NCBI GenBank assembly: GCA_964544155.1
Contig: CAZJAH010000005.1
Location: forward strand, 49,370 to 113,369
DNA from: CAZJAH01 sp964544155
GTDB lineage: Bacteria > Bacteroidota > Ignavibacteria > Kapaibacteriales > UBA2268
Reading direction: 5' to 3'
Length of the DNA stretch: 64,000 nucleotides
The notes below the pieces were generated by a model, which was not told the origin of the DNA, searched no databases, and worked only from the letters and a program-made list of their open reading frames with translations. The position numbers and the translations under genes were made by a program. Of the stretch, positions 1 to 7,215 are shown piece after piece (position 1 is the first letter of the stretch; each line of letters opens with the position of its first letter).

Positions 1-226
1 AGCCGTTCGCATCCTGGGAAATATTCATCCAAAGTGATCCTCCATCTGTTGACTTATAGACGTCACCGGTATAAGTCCCCGCGAATATTTCATCCCCGAA
101 TACTGCAATTGCGGTAAATTTAGTCTCCGAAATATTCCTTATCCACTGCTGAGCGGATAACTCTTGTGTTATAAAGCTTAAGCTCATAAGAGCCAATAAG
201 AATAAACCGAGTTGAACTCTTTTCAT
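1..226 (-). CDS. Secreted BNR/YCF48-like repeat protein, N-terminal part only
   Basis: The first 75 codons of a gene that runs off the left edge of the window. It starts with a clear Sec signal peptide (MKRVQLGLFLLALMSLSF, then a likely cleavage after a Ser-Ala-Gln stretch). The exported part then reads FAGTYTGDVYKSTDGGSLW, the typical blade motif of BNR/YCF48-type beta-propellers (x-S-T-D-G-G-x-x-W). A GGGGAG Shine-Dalgarno sequence sits just upstream of the ATG at 226. In this lineage such proteins are often T9SS-exported and end in a sorting tail, but that end is outside the window. The function cannot be specified beyond a secreted propeller-type repeat protein. Confidence 0.7.
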   Translation of the reverse strand, partial: MKRVQLGLFLLALMSLSFITQELSAQQWIRNISETKFTAIAVFGDEIFAGTYTGDVYKSTDGGSLWMNISQDANG

Positions 227-372
227 AACTTTCTCCCCAAATATTAAAAAGCAGATAATATTGTATTATAGTATATATCATTCTTTGCAATCAGGTACAG
301 CTATCCCTTAATGAACAATAATACGTAAAATAATGAAATATTTTCAATAATTATGCTTTGATTATGAAAATA

Positions 373-2439
373 TCATGATGAGGGCAGTTCAAAACAGAAA
401 GAACTGCCTTTACCGGGCGTGCTTTCTACTTTAATTTCTCCATCGTGCTTTTCAATAAATTCTTTGCAGAGTATAAGTCCCAGTCCGGTTCCTTTTTCCT
501 GATTTGTCCCGTCTGTTGTATGGGTTTTATCAAGTCTGAATAGTTTTGCCAAGTCTTCTTCACTAATGCCGACGCCGGTATCCTGCACACACAGGCCAAG
601 CTTATTTCCATTCTTTTGAGTCTGTCCGATTATGACTTTTCCGCCTTCGCCGGTAAATTTGACGGCATTTGAAATAAGGTTACGCATGACTGTGGAGATC
701 ATATTAGGATCAGCATAGGCATAAGCATCTTCGGGCAATTTGTTTTCAATGTCAATTTTTTTTGTTTTAATATTCATCTTCAGAACGTCTAAAACATTAG
801 CTGTTATATTATAAACATTTACATTCTCAGGGCGGTATTCTATCCTGCCGGTTTGCGAACGCGACCATATAAGCAGATTATTCAGAAGTTCATACAAGCG
901 CTTCGAAGATGTATGAAGTTCATCTAGGAAATCATCCATTTCTTCATGCGAAAAATCTTTGTAATCATTTTTGAGTACTTCGGCTATGTTGATGAAAGCG
1001 CCTAGAGGATTCTTAAGGTCATGAGCTATGATTGAAAAGAATCTGTCTTTGGTGTCATTCAGAGTTTGGAGGTTATCTCCGTATTCCTTAAGTTTTTGAT
1101 TTGCTTCATTAAGCTGCCGGTTTTTAATTGCCAGTTCTTTAGAATGCTTTTTATTTTCTCTTAGCAGCAGGTACAAATTAAATGCTATTATCAATACAAG
1201 GGAAATAATAACATATAGAAAGGTTCTGATATTACTTTCGTTTTCCCGGCTGGCCTTTAGGGCAATGATCTCTTTTTCCTTGTTTTCGGTATCATACATC
1301 ATTTTCAATTGTTCAAACTGGCGGTTACGCTCGATATTGAAGAGTGTGTCGCTGATATCGGCAAATTTGTTAAGATAATGAATCGCGGAATCCTTCATAT
1401 TTTTCTTTACATAAAAGTCAGCTCTGGTTTTATAATAATTTGACAAAGGATAAATGTCGCTGTTGTTTTCAAGTATACTGCCGGCGATATCAAGATAGTA
1501 TTGTGCTGAATCAAGTTTATTTAGATTTACATAATTCATTCCAATATTTGATGCGGTAATTGCATGAGTGATATAGTTTTTCATTTTTTTTGAATACCGC
1601 ATCGATTCCTGTGCTATTTTAAGAGCTTCATCGGTTTCACCCTTTTTGAAAAGGATATTGCTAATATTGCCTGTAATTTTGGAATAAAAAATAAAATTAC
1701 TTGCGTCGAGCGTGTATCTCGCGGCTTTTCTGTAATTATTCAAAGCTTCATCCCTGTTTCCTTTTTTCTGATGGAGCATTCCGAGATTTGAATATGTACC
1801 GGCTAAGCGCGATCTGTGATCAATGACTTTGCCTATTTGAAGAGCTTTGTTAAAATACTGTTCGGCCCTTTGATAATCTCTGGTTTCATAATAAAGCAAG
1901 CCTAAATCATTATAGATCATACCATAGATTTTCAGAGTTTTATAATTATCCTCATCCGGCGCCCTTAGATCATAATCATCTAAAATATTCTCTATTTCAT
2001 TTTCAGGATATACTTTCAGTGCTTTGAGAAAAAATTCCATTGAGTGAGTATAATGGCCTCTAACCTGCTCTATCAGGGCAAGTTGTGAATAAGTAAATGC
2101 TGCGGCCTGTTTATCGTCAATCGATAATGCTGTTTCATTGGCAAGAATCAGATATTCTGAAGCTTTATTGATGCTGTCTATTGAGTTGTAATTAGCGCCA
2201 ATATTTGCCAAAGCTTTTATTTCGGCCTTTTTATCACCGGATTCAATGGCAGCTTTGTATGCTTTTTGGTAAAATTCCTGACTTTTATCAATATTATTAC
2301 TCGCGTAATAGAGCCCCGAATCCAGCAGAGTGCCTGCGTTAAGGCCGTCTGATAGCCCTGAGCCGGGGTTTGGATTTTTCTCAGTACAGGATATCAGCGT
2401 TATAAATATAACAAGAGAAACAGAAATTCTATAAAACAT
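373..2439 (-). CDS. TPR-repeat sensor histidine kinase with lipoprotein-like N-terminus
   Basis: A 688-residue sensor kinase. The N-terminus has a hydrophobic signal ending in LISC, so Cys18 could be lipidated. Residues ~35-390 are tetratricopeptide repeats forming the sensor part, and a single membrane segment follows at ~403-425 (YVIISLVLIIAFNLYLLL). After a coiled linker comes a HisKA dimerisation domain with phospho-acceptor His473 (IIAHDLKNPLG), then an HATPase_c domain with N box (NLISNAVKF, ~586), a G1 box (DTGVGIS) and a G2 box (GTGLGL). Tetratricopeptide sensor kinases of this layout are common in Bacteroidota. No response regulator is adjacent, so the kinase is an orphan here. The signal that it senses is unknown. 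Confidence 0.9.
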   Translation of the reverse strand: MFYRISVSLVIFITLISCTEKNPNPGSGLSDGLNAGTLLDSGLYYASNNIDKSQEFYQKAYKAAIESGDKKAEIKALANIGANYNSIDSINKASEYLILANETALSIDDKQAAAFTYSQLALIEQVRGHYTHSMEFFLKALKVYPENEIENILDDYDLRAPDEDNYKTLKIYGMIYNDLGLLYYETRDYQRAEQYFNKALQIGKVIDHRSRLAGTYSNLGMLHQKKGNRDEALNNYRKAARYTLDASNFIFYSKITGNISNILFKKGETDEALKIAQESMRYSKKMKNYITHAITASNIGMNYVNLNKLDSAQYYLDIAGSILENNSDIYPLSNYYKTRADFYVKKNMKDSAIHYLNKFADISDTLFNIERNRQFEQLKMMYDTENKEKEIIALKASRENESNIRTFLYVIISLVLIIAFNLYLLLRENKKHSKELAIKNRQLNEANQKLKEYGDNLQTLNDTKDRFFSIIAHDLKNPLGAFINIAEVLKNDYKDFSHEEMDDFLDELHTSSKRLYELLNNLLIWSRSQTGRIEYRPENVNVYNITANVLDVLKMNIKTKKIDIENKLPEDAYAYADPNMISTVMRNLISNAVKFTGEGGKVIIGQTQKNGNKLGLCVQDTGVGISEEDLAKLFRLDKTHTTDGTNQEKGTGLGLILCKEFIEKHDGEIKVESTPGKGSSFCFELPSS
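381..410 (-). terminator. Hairpin overlapping the 3' end of the TPR kinase gene
   Basis: AGGGCAGTTC (381-390) pairs with GAACTGCCTT (401-410), giving a 10-bp stem with one G-T wobble and a 10-base loop. It lies in the last codons of the kinase, just before its stop at 373-375. No strong T tract follows on the minus strand, so it may be a weak terminator or mRNA 3'-end stabiliser. Confidence 0.35.
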
Positions 2440-2537
2440 AGTTTATTAGCGAAGCAATGAAAAAAACCTGAAATTATGCAATTTTTATCAATAAAAAATA
2501 ACTTTCAGTTTAATTATCGAAATATTTAAGAAGAAAT

Positions 2538-3587
2538 TTAGTTTGCTAAAGGTTCGATCATTACGCCTTTTCCCAGAGCCGGTATAATGAACTCATTGAG
2601 GCTAATACCCTGTTTGATCAGCTCATCGCGAAGGTCATAAACAGGCTGTAGGCGCATATCGTCTGCCTGCTGGAATGATCCGAAATGAATACCCATGCTC
2701 AGTACCGATTGCAGGTCCCGGTGCGCCATTACAGCTTCCACCGGCGATACATGCACGGGGTACATAAACCACCTGGGAATATAAGCTCCTATAGGTATCA
2801 TTGAAAAACGAAATTTGCCGTATCTTTCGTTTAACTCACGAAAATGTATGCCGTAGCCGGTATCTCCCGCGAAGTAAACAGGGCCGCCTTTGGTTTCGAA
2901 CACAAAGCCGCCCCAGAGGGTTTTATTTCTGTCGCATATTCCCCTGTTCGAAAAATGCCTGGCTGGCACAAAGCTGTAATCCATGCCTTTAACTGTATGG
3001 CTCTGCCACCAGTCAAGCTCAAGAACATTTGTCATCCCCTGTTCAATGAGATAGTCCTTATTGCCGAGTCCCGCCACGATCACAGGCTGCCACTTTTCAT
3101 CGATTTTTTTTAAAGTGCTGATATCCATGTGATCATAATGATTGTGACTAATTACTACCAGATCAATTCGGGGAAGATCTTCGAGGCGGATCCCCGGCGG
3201 CCTTTTGCGAACAGGGCCGGCGAAAAATACTGGGCTTACTCTATCCGAATAGACAGGATCGGTAAGTATATTAACTCCGTCTGCCTGTAAAAGTAATGTT
3301 GAATGATTTATATGCGTTACCCTCAGGCTGCCGTCTTCTACTGATTCCGGAGGCGCGGGCCCGGGTTCGGATTCGATCCAGGGGTGCCATTGCGGCCTTT
3401 GCCTTGTAATGAACCAGCCCATAAGATCCCATAAGCTGTGCTTTTTTGTATCATCGTAATTAACAAATTCCTCTCCATTAAAATGGCCTGACTCAGGCCC
3501 TTCATATTCCGAGCCGGAAAAGGTGCAGCATGAACTCAATAAAATAGAAATACCTGTAATTAGTAAGGTGAATTTTACAATTTTCAT
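2538..3587 (-). CDS. MBL-fold metal-dependent hydrolase lipoprotein (NAPE-PLD-like)
   Basis: A 349-residue metallo-beta-lactamase-fold hydrolase. It begins with a lipoprotein signal (ITGISILLSSCC; lipidation at Cys20). The zinc-binding HxHxDH motif is intact at residues 148-153 (HNHYDH), and downstream ligands are recognisable in PARHF, FAGDTGYG and MGIHFGSF. The stretch around TDPVYSDRVSPVFFAGPVRKRPPG is typical of the NAPE-hydrolysing phospholipase D / RomA-like branch of the superfamily, whose members act on lipid-like phosphodiesters. The substrate cannot be read from sequence. With the lipid anchor it would act at the periplasmic face of a membrane. It stands alone between the TPR kinase and a divergent small gene. 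Confidence 0.88.
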   Translation of the reverse strand: MKIVKFTLLITGISILLSSCCTFSGSEYEGPESGHFNGEEFVNYDDTKKHSLWDLMGWFITRQRPQWHPWIESEPGPAPPESVEDGSLRVTHINHSTLLLQADGVNILTDPVYSDRVSPVFFAGPVRKRPPGIRLEDLPRIDLVVISHNHYDHMDISTLKKIDEKWQPVIVAGLGNKDYLIEQGMTNVLELDWWQSHTVKGMDYSFVPARHFSNRGICDRNKTLWGGFVFETKGGPVYFAGDTGYGIHFRELNERYGKFRFSMIPIGAYIPRWFMYPVHVSPVEAVMAHRDLQSVLSMGIHFGSFQQADDMRLQPVYDLRDELIKQGISLNEFIIPALGKGVMIEPLAN

Positions 3588-3676
3588 AATCTTATTATTG
3601 CTTCAACATAATGTAGTTACTAAATGATGACGCAAGCAAAATTTAATTATTTAGGTATGCTTAAATTCGAGCCGCG

Positions 3677-3733
3677 TCACGCCGTATAAAGAGTACCTTT
3701 TGGTACAATTTGTTGGTTTAGTGGTTTTTCCAT
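3677..3733 (-). CDS. Possible 18-residue small ORF with strong ribosome binding site
   Basis: A minus-strand ATG at 3733 is preceded by a perfect AAGGAG nine bases upstream and encodes MEKPLNQQIVPKGTLYTA before a TGA stop. The frame continues after the TGA for nine more codons to a TAA. A GTACC-TTTT-GGTAC hairpin lies inside it. It could be a leader peptide, a small protein or the stub of a decayed gene; nothing identifies its function. Confidence 0.2.
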   Translation of the reverse strand: MEKPLNQQIVPKGTLYTA

Positions 3734-3793
3734 TTGGAATTACTCCTTAATTTATTATATTGCTTTTAAACTTATCATATATAAGGTGACAAC

Positions 3794-3988
3794 ATGAAAG
3801 AACTTTACAAGCCCTGGACAAAAAAGTGGGTTGACCATGTGTTTCCCGAACATAAAGAAGAGATGCAGAAAGTCGGCGAAGCATACGCTAAGGCAGTCGA
3901 AAGAGACATGCCTAACGCATCGGATGAAAAGAAGCTTAATGAATTTCGCGTACGTATGAATTTTCATGCCCGGGCCGTTTTGTATTAG
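3794..3988 (+). CDS. Small hypothetical protein, 64 residues
   Basis: A short, soluble, charged protein (MKELYKPWTKKWVDHVFPEHKEEM...) with no signal peptide or membrane segment and no family that I recognise. The ATG has an AAGGTGA ribosome binding site at good spacing, and the codon use resembles the neighbours, so I consider it a real gene. It is probably mostly helical, with two conserved-looking Trp residues near the N-terminus. It stands alone between two lipoprotein genes, so its context does not suggest a role. Confidence 0.6.
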   Translation: MKELYKPWTKKWVDHVFPEHKEEMQKVGEAYAKAVERDMPNASDEKKLNEFRVRMNFHARAVLY

Positions 3989-4138
3989 TTTATGCCAATT
4001 CTAAACCTTTGTTGAGGATCATTAACAAGAAGCTTTTTTTTTGAGCTGAAATGACGTAAAGATTAATAATAAGGAAACAAGGATAGCTTTCTTACGTATA
4101 ATTCGCAAATATTTAATTGCAAATTATAGAGGTTTTGA

Positions 4139-4837
4139 ATGATAAGAGCAGTGCTTGTAATTTCTTTAATGATTTTCATTTCCGGATGTGACCCGGATGA
4201 CGACTGCATAAGCGGAAATGGTAATTATGTGGTAGAAGAATACCGGCCGGGATATTTTGAAAATGTCAGCAATCCCTTTTCAGGGTCTGTCAGGCTTAAA
4301 TCAGGTGATAGCAAAGTAAAAGTAAGCGCTGAAAGCAATCTGATTCATTACCTGGATATCCGCGCCGAAGGCGTTGATTTAAGGCTTGGCAGTGATGACA
4401 TTTGCTTTAGCAGCCACGGAATAGACTTTACTTTTTATTCTCCGGCTTATAAAGTACTTAACAATAATGGCAGCGCTGACTGGACTTCGGATTATCTGGA
4501 ATTAGATCCGGTTATTATTTCGAATGGATCGGGCGATATCGAGCTTACTGGAGAATCGGATGAGCAGGATATCCGTTCTGCAGGATCGGGCGATATTGAC
4601 CTTCGTAAAATGCCGGCAAATTCTGTTGATATCGAAGTAAACGGTTCCGGTGATGTAAGCGTAATCGCGCGCGAATATGCTGAAGTAAAAATTAACGGCT
4701 CAGGTGATGTATCCATTGACAGCCTTTCGGGCATATTGAAGGTATTCATCAATGGCAGTGGTGATCTGTATTACAGCGGCAGTCCTGCCGAAAGTCATAT
4801 CACCACAAACGGTTCGGGCAGAGTATACAGAAAATAA
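4139..4837 (+). CDS. DUF2807 / head-GIN domain lipoprotein
   Basis: A 232-residue exported lipoprotein (signal ending ISGC, Cys17). Its C-terminal half contains six regularly spaced copies of an N-G-S-G-D/R motif at about residues 128, 147, 167, 185, 204 and 223, a period of 18-20 residues. This is the hallmark of the DUF2807 (putative auto-transporter adhesin, head-GIN) family, which folds as a right-handed beta-helix-like stack with one motif per turn. Family members are widespread in Bacteroidota and are thought to be surface or periplasmic structural proteins; no enzymatic role is established. It has an AGAGG ribosome binding site and ends just before a bidirectional terminator. Confidence 0.85.
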   Translation: MIRAVLVISLMIFISGCDPDDDCISGNGNYVVEEYRPGYFENVSNPFSGSVRLKSGDSKVKVSAESNLIHYLDIRAEGVDLRLGSDDICFSSHGIDFTFYSPAYKVLNNNGSADWTSDYLELDPVIISNGSGDIELTGESDEQDIRSAGSGDIDLRKMPANSVDIEVNGSGDVSVIAREYAEVKINGSGDVSIDSLSGILKVFINGSGDLYYSGSPAESHITTNGSGRVYRK

Positions 4838-4850
4838 TTTATATTAAACA

Positions 4851-4882
4851 AAAATGCCGCGATGATTATAACGCGGCATTTT
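4851..4882. terminator. Bidirectional intrinsic terminator
   Basis: AAAATGCCGCG (4851-4861) and CGCGGCATTTT (4872-4882) form a perfect 11-bp stem with a 10-base loop, flanked by A and T runs, so it can work on both strands. It sits between the convergent DUF2807 and superoxide dismutase genes. Confidence 0.85.
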
Positions 4883-4902
4883 CGCATAGCTTTTCTGTCT
4901 GA

Positions 4903-5619
4903 CTACTCTTCATGAACCTGGTAGTTCTTTGACGCTTCCTCCCAGTTAACAACATTCCACCAATTATCAATATATTCGCCGCGTTTATTCTGGTACTTAA
5001 GGTAATAGGCGTGTTCCCAGACATCAAGGCAGATCAGGGGAACGGAGTCCTGCGTGAAGTATTTTTCATGGTTATGCACGGCAAAGATAACGAGCCGGTT
5101 ATCTCTCGGCCTGTGCGCGAGAATGCCCCAACCGCTGCCCTGCACTGTTTTGGCGGCCGCTCTGAACTGCGCCTTCATATTATCGAAACTTCCGAAGTCA
5201 TTATTTATCTTCTGAGCGAGTATGCCTATAGGGCTTCCGCCGCCATTCGGTGACATAACAGACCAGAACAGCCTGTGCAGATAGTCACCGGCGCCGTTAA
5301 ATGCAAGCTGGCGCGTCCAGTGCCCGGCCATGGAATAATCGCCTGTTACTCTCATTTTTGCTAATGCTTCTTCGGCTTTGTTCAATCCGTTTACGTAACC
5401 CTGGTGGTGCATATCGTGATGCAGGCGCATGGTCTGCGCGTCTATGTATGGTTCAAGGGCGTCATAATCATAAGGTAGGGGCATTAATTCGTGTTTAGTT
5501 ACTCTGCCGCCTTCATTTGATTGGGAATAAAGTTTGGAGCTCCCTGCTCCACCTCCTACCATTGCCGCGGCAGTAAGGCCTCCTGCTGCCGCAAGGAAAT
5601 TACGTCGTTTTGAATCCAT
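4903..5619 (-). CDS. sodA: Tat-exported Fe/Mn superoxide dismutase
   Basis: A 238-residue superoxide dismutase converting superoxide to oxygen and peroxide. I chose the ATG at 5619 (MDSKRRNFLAAAGG) because GGAG lies seven bases upstream and the protein then begins with a twin-arginine signal (RRNFL plus an Ala/Gly-rich hydrophobic core). The dismutase should therefore fold in the cytoplasm and be exported. The four metal ligands are present: His67, His115, Asp199 and His203 (the last two in DVWEHAYY). The second-sphere Gly of Mn enzymes is kept (NGAGDYLH), but the usual NQD glutamine is replaced by His184 (HNHEKY), as in some archaeal and actinobacterial Fe or cambialistic enzymes. The preferred metal is therefore uncertain. 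Confidence 0.93.
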   Translation of the reverse strand: MDSKRRNFLAAAGGLTAAAMVGGGAGSSKLYSQSNEGGRVTKHELMPLPYDYDALEPYIDAQTMRLHHDMHHQGYVNGLNKAEEALAKMRVTGDYSMAGHWTRQLAFNGAGDYLHRLFWSVMSPNGGGSPIGILAQKINNDFGSFDNMKAQFRAAAKTVQGSGWGILAHRPRDNRLVIFAVHNHEKYFTQDSVPLICLDVWEHAYYLKYQNKRGEYIDNWWNVVNWEEASKNYQVHEE

Positions 5620-5696
5620 AGAATACTCCGGTGAATATGAATAATTTTTCACCGAAATATATGAAATTTTGCGGATTATTAAAAATTTATTAATTA

Positions 5697-6167
5697 CTAG
5701 TCGAAATAAAATTCCGAAAGGTCGTCAAACCTCAGGTTTGTCACGATCCATCCTCTTTCAGGCGATCTGTAATAGGTAAAAATCCATCTGACCGGATAAT
5801 CGGCATGAAGCCCGAGATAGTGCAGCTTAAAGAATGAATCCGTTACCCTCTCAGCCATAACAGGCTCAAAATCGAGAAGGCTGCCGTAGACTTCCATGGC
5901 TTTTTCAGTTTCAGCGATAAGCCTCCTGATTTTGTCCTTTTTCTCGGATAGAGGGCTCAGGTTGAGAATCTTGTCGTAAGCTTCGAAAATTTTTTCATCT
6001 CGAATGAGGTTAAAAAAGCGTTTTATTTTGATATTAAGCTCTTCGGGAGCTTCACCGGCGGCAATTGCTTCGCCCATATCAACGGCGCCCTGGGCTCTAT
6101 CCTGTGCCATGACTTTTACTGTAGTAAATAAAAGTAAAGCTATAATTGTTATCCTGAATATTGCCAT
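5697..6167 (-). CDS. Exported hypothetical protein
   Basis: A 156-residue protein starting MAIFRITIIALLLFTTVKVMAQ, a clean signal peptide. The in-frame upstream ATG at 6212 would add a basic tail before the signal and has no ribosome binding site, whereas GGGATAAT precedes the ATG at 6167. The mature part is helical in its first half (RFFNLIRDEKIFEAYDKIL), and its C-terminal half has aromatic beta-strand-like segments (WIFTYYRSPERGWIVTNLRF) resembling SnoaL/NTF2-like or DUF4864-type exported proteins. I cannot assign a family with confidence. It lies between rluB and sod on the same strand. Confidence 0.65.
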   Translation of the reverse strand: MAIFRITIIALLLFTTVKVMAQDRAQGAVDMGEAIAAGEAPEELNIKIKRFFNLIRDEKIFEAYDKILNLSPLSEKKDKIRRLIAETEKAMEVYGSLLDFEPVMAERVTDSFFKLHYLGLHADYPVRWIFTYYRSPERGWIVTNLRFDDLSEFYFD

Positions 6168-6226
6168 ATCATTATCCCGAAATTTTTTAAAACTCTTTTT
6201 TTTTGAACTCATTTTTTTATAAGCGC

Positions 6227-6982
6227 TTATAATCCGGCTATCCGGCGCAGCTTGGTTATCTCTTTTCTGTTAAGGTACCGGTATTGGCCTCTTTTCATGC
6301 CTTTGGTAGTTAATGACGCAAAAATTTCGCGGTCAAGCTGCTTAACCTTATACCCGAAATGAGCGAAAATATTCTTCACTTCGTGATTTTTACCTTCGAT
6401 AAGGGTTATGGTCACCTTCGACTTATCGTCAGGATTAATAAAAACTTCACAGGGAGATGTGATCATATCTTCAAGTTCCACTCCTTTGGCAATCTCGGCT
6501 GCATGATTGAATTGCAGTTCTTTATCAAGCAGGACTTTGTAAACGCGGGGTATCTTGTATCTCGGGTGGGTAAGCCTCTGGGTAAGCTCACCGTCGTTGG
6601 TGAGCAAAAGTACTCCTGTTGTGTTTCTGTCCAGCCTTCCTACGGGGAATAGCCTCTCCTTCCTTTTAACAATGTCGAGAACTGTCTTACGGTTCAGTTC
6701 GTCATCAGTTGTAGAGATATGGTCTTTGGGCTTATTTAGCAGTATATAAATATTATTCTTGTCTTCCTTAACAGGGTTTCCGTTAACTGTAACTAGGTCT
6801 CCGGGATGAACTCTGGCGCCCATTTCGGTGACTTTTTTTCCGTTGATCTTAACAACGCCCTTGGCTATAAGCTCGTCTGCTTTACGGCGCGAAGTTAGCC
6901 CGGAATCCGCTATATACTTATTAAGCCTGACTTCCTGCTTATCTGGCTCAATAATTTTTCTGCCGAATCTTCTCTTCTTCAT
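6227..6982 (-). CDS. rluB: RluB/RsuA-family rRNA pseudouridine synthase
   Basis: A 251-residue enzyme that isomerises a specific uridine in rRNA to pseudouridine. The N-terminal ~65 residues form an S4 RNA-binding domain (LNKYIADSGLTSRRKADELI). The catalytic domain carries the family signature GRLDRNTTGVLLLTNDG with the catalytic Asp. The pattern LLNKPKDHIST and the C-terminal EGKNHEVKNIFAHFGYKVKQLDR are typical of the RsuA/RluB/E/F branch. AGGA precedes the ATG. The usual RluB target is 23S U2605, but which member of the branch this is cannot be proven from sequence. It is transcribed in the same direction as the transporter genes upstream. Confidence 0.92.
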   Translation of the reverse strand: MKKRRFGRKIIEPDKQEVRLNKYIADSGLTSRRKADELIAKGVVKINGKKVTEMGARVHPGDLVTVNGNPVKEDKNNIYILLNKPKDHISTTDDELNRKTVLDIVKRKERLFPVGRLDRNTTGVLLLTNDGELTQRLTHPRYKIPRVYKVLLDKELQFNHAAEIAKGVELEDMITSPCEVFINPDDKSKVTITLIEGKNHEVKNIFAHFGYKVKQLDREIFASLTTKGMKRGQYRYLNRKEITKLRRIAGL

Positions 6983-7044
6983 TATCCTTTTAAACCGCTA
7001 TTACAAATTGATTAGAGAAGTATCTAAGGCCTTAATATTATAAT

Positions 7045-7200
7045 CTATACTTCCGGATTCTCTTCAAAAATTTTATTATCTTCTTCGAGATCGACTTTAG
7101 CTGTCATTACCTTATAGACGCAGAATCCTGTAAGAGCAAATACGCTTCCCCAGGCAATTATCAGGAAGATTATTCCTTCGGTTGTTAAATGTTCGAACAT
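7045..7200 (-). CDS. MetS-like small subunit of the NSS transporter
   Basis: A 51-residue membrane peptide encoded immediately after the sodium symporter. Translation gives MFEHLTTEGIIFLIIAWGSV... with one hydrophobic helix (~10-30) and an acidic C-terminal tail. GGGAG lies eight bases before the ATG, only 15 bases after the transporter stop, so the two are almost certainly co-transcribed and co-translated. Small single-helix partners in this position are known for MetP-type methionine/alanine importers (MetS, MaAIMP small-subunit family), where they are needed for uptake. Length, topology and context fit; direct similarity is weak. It is easily missed by gene finders. Confidence 0.65.
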   Translation of the reverse strand: MFEHLTTEGIIFLIIAWGSVFALTGFCVYKVMTAKVDLEEDNKIFEENPEV

Positions 7201-7215
7201 ATTCAAGGCTCCCGG

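Noticed and set aside
3650..3733. Possible selenocysteine reading through the TGA of the small ORF
   Set aside because: No SECIS-like hairpin is evident right after the TGA, and the extension has no redox motif.
4104..4124. GCAAAT direct repeats before the DUF2807 gene
   Set aside because: They are short and AT-rich, and too likely to occur by chance to call an operator.
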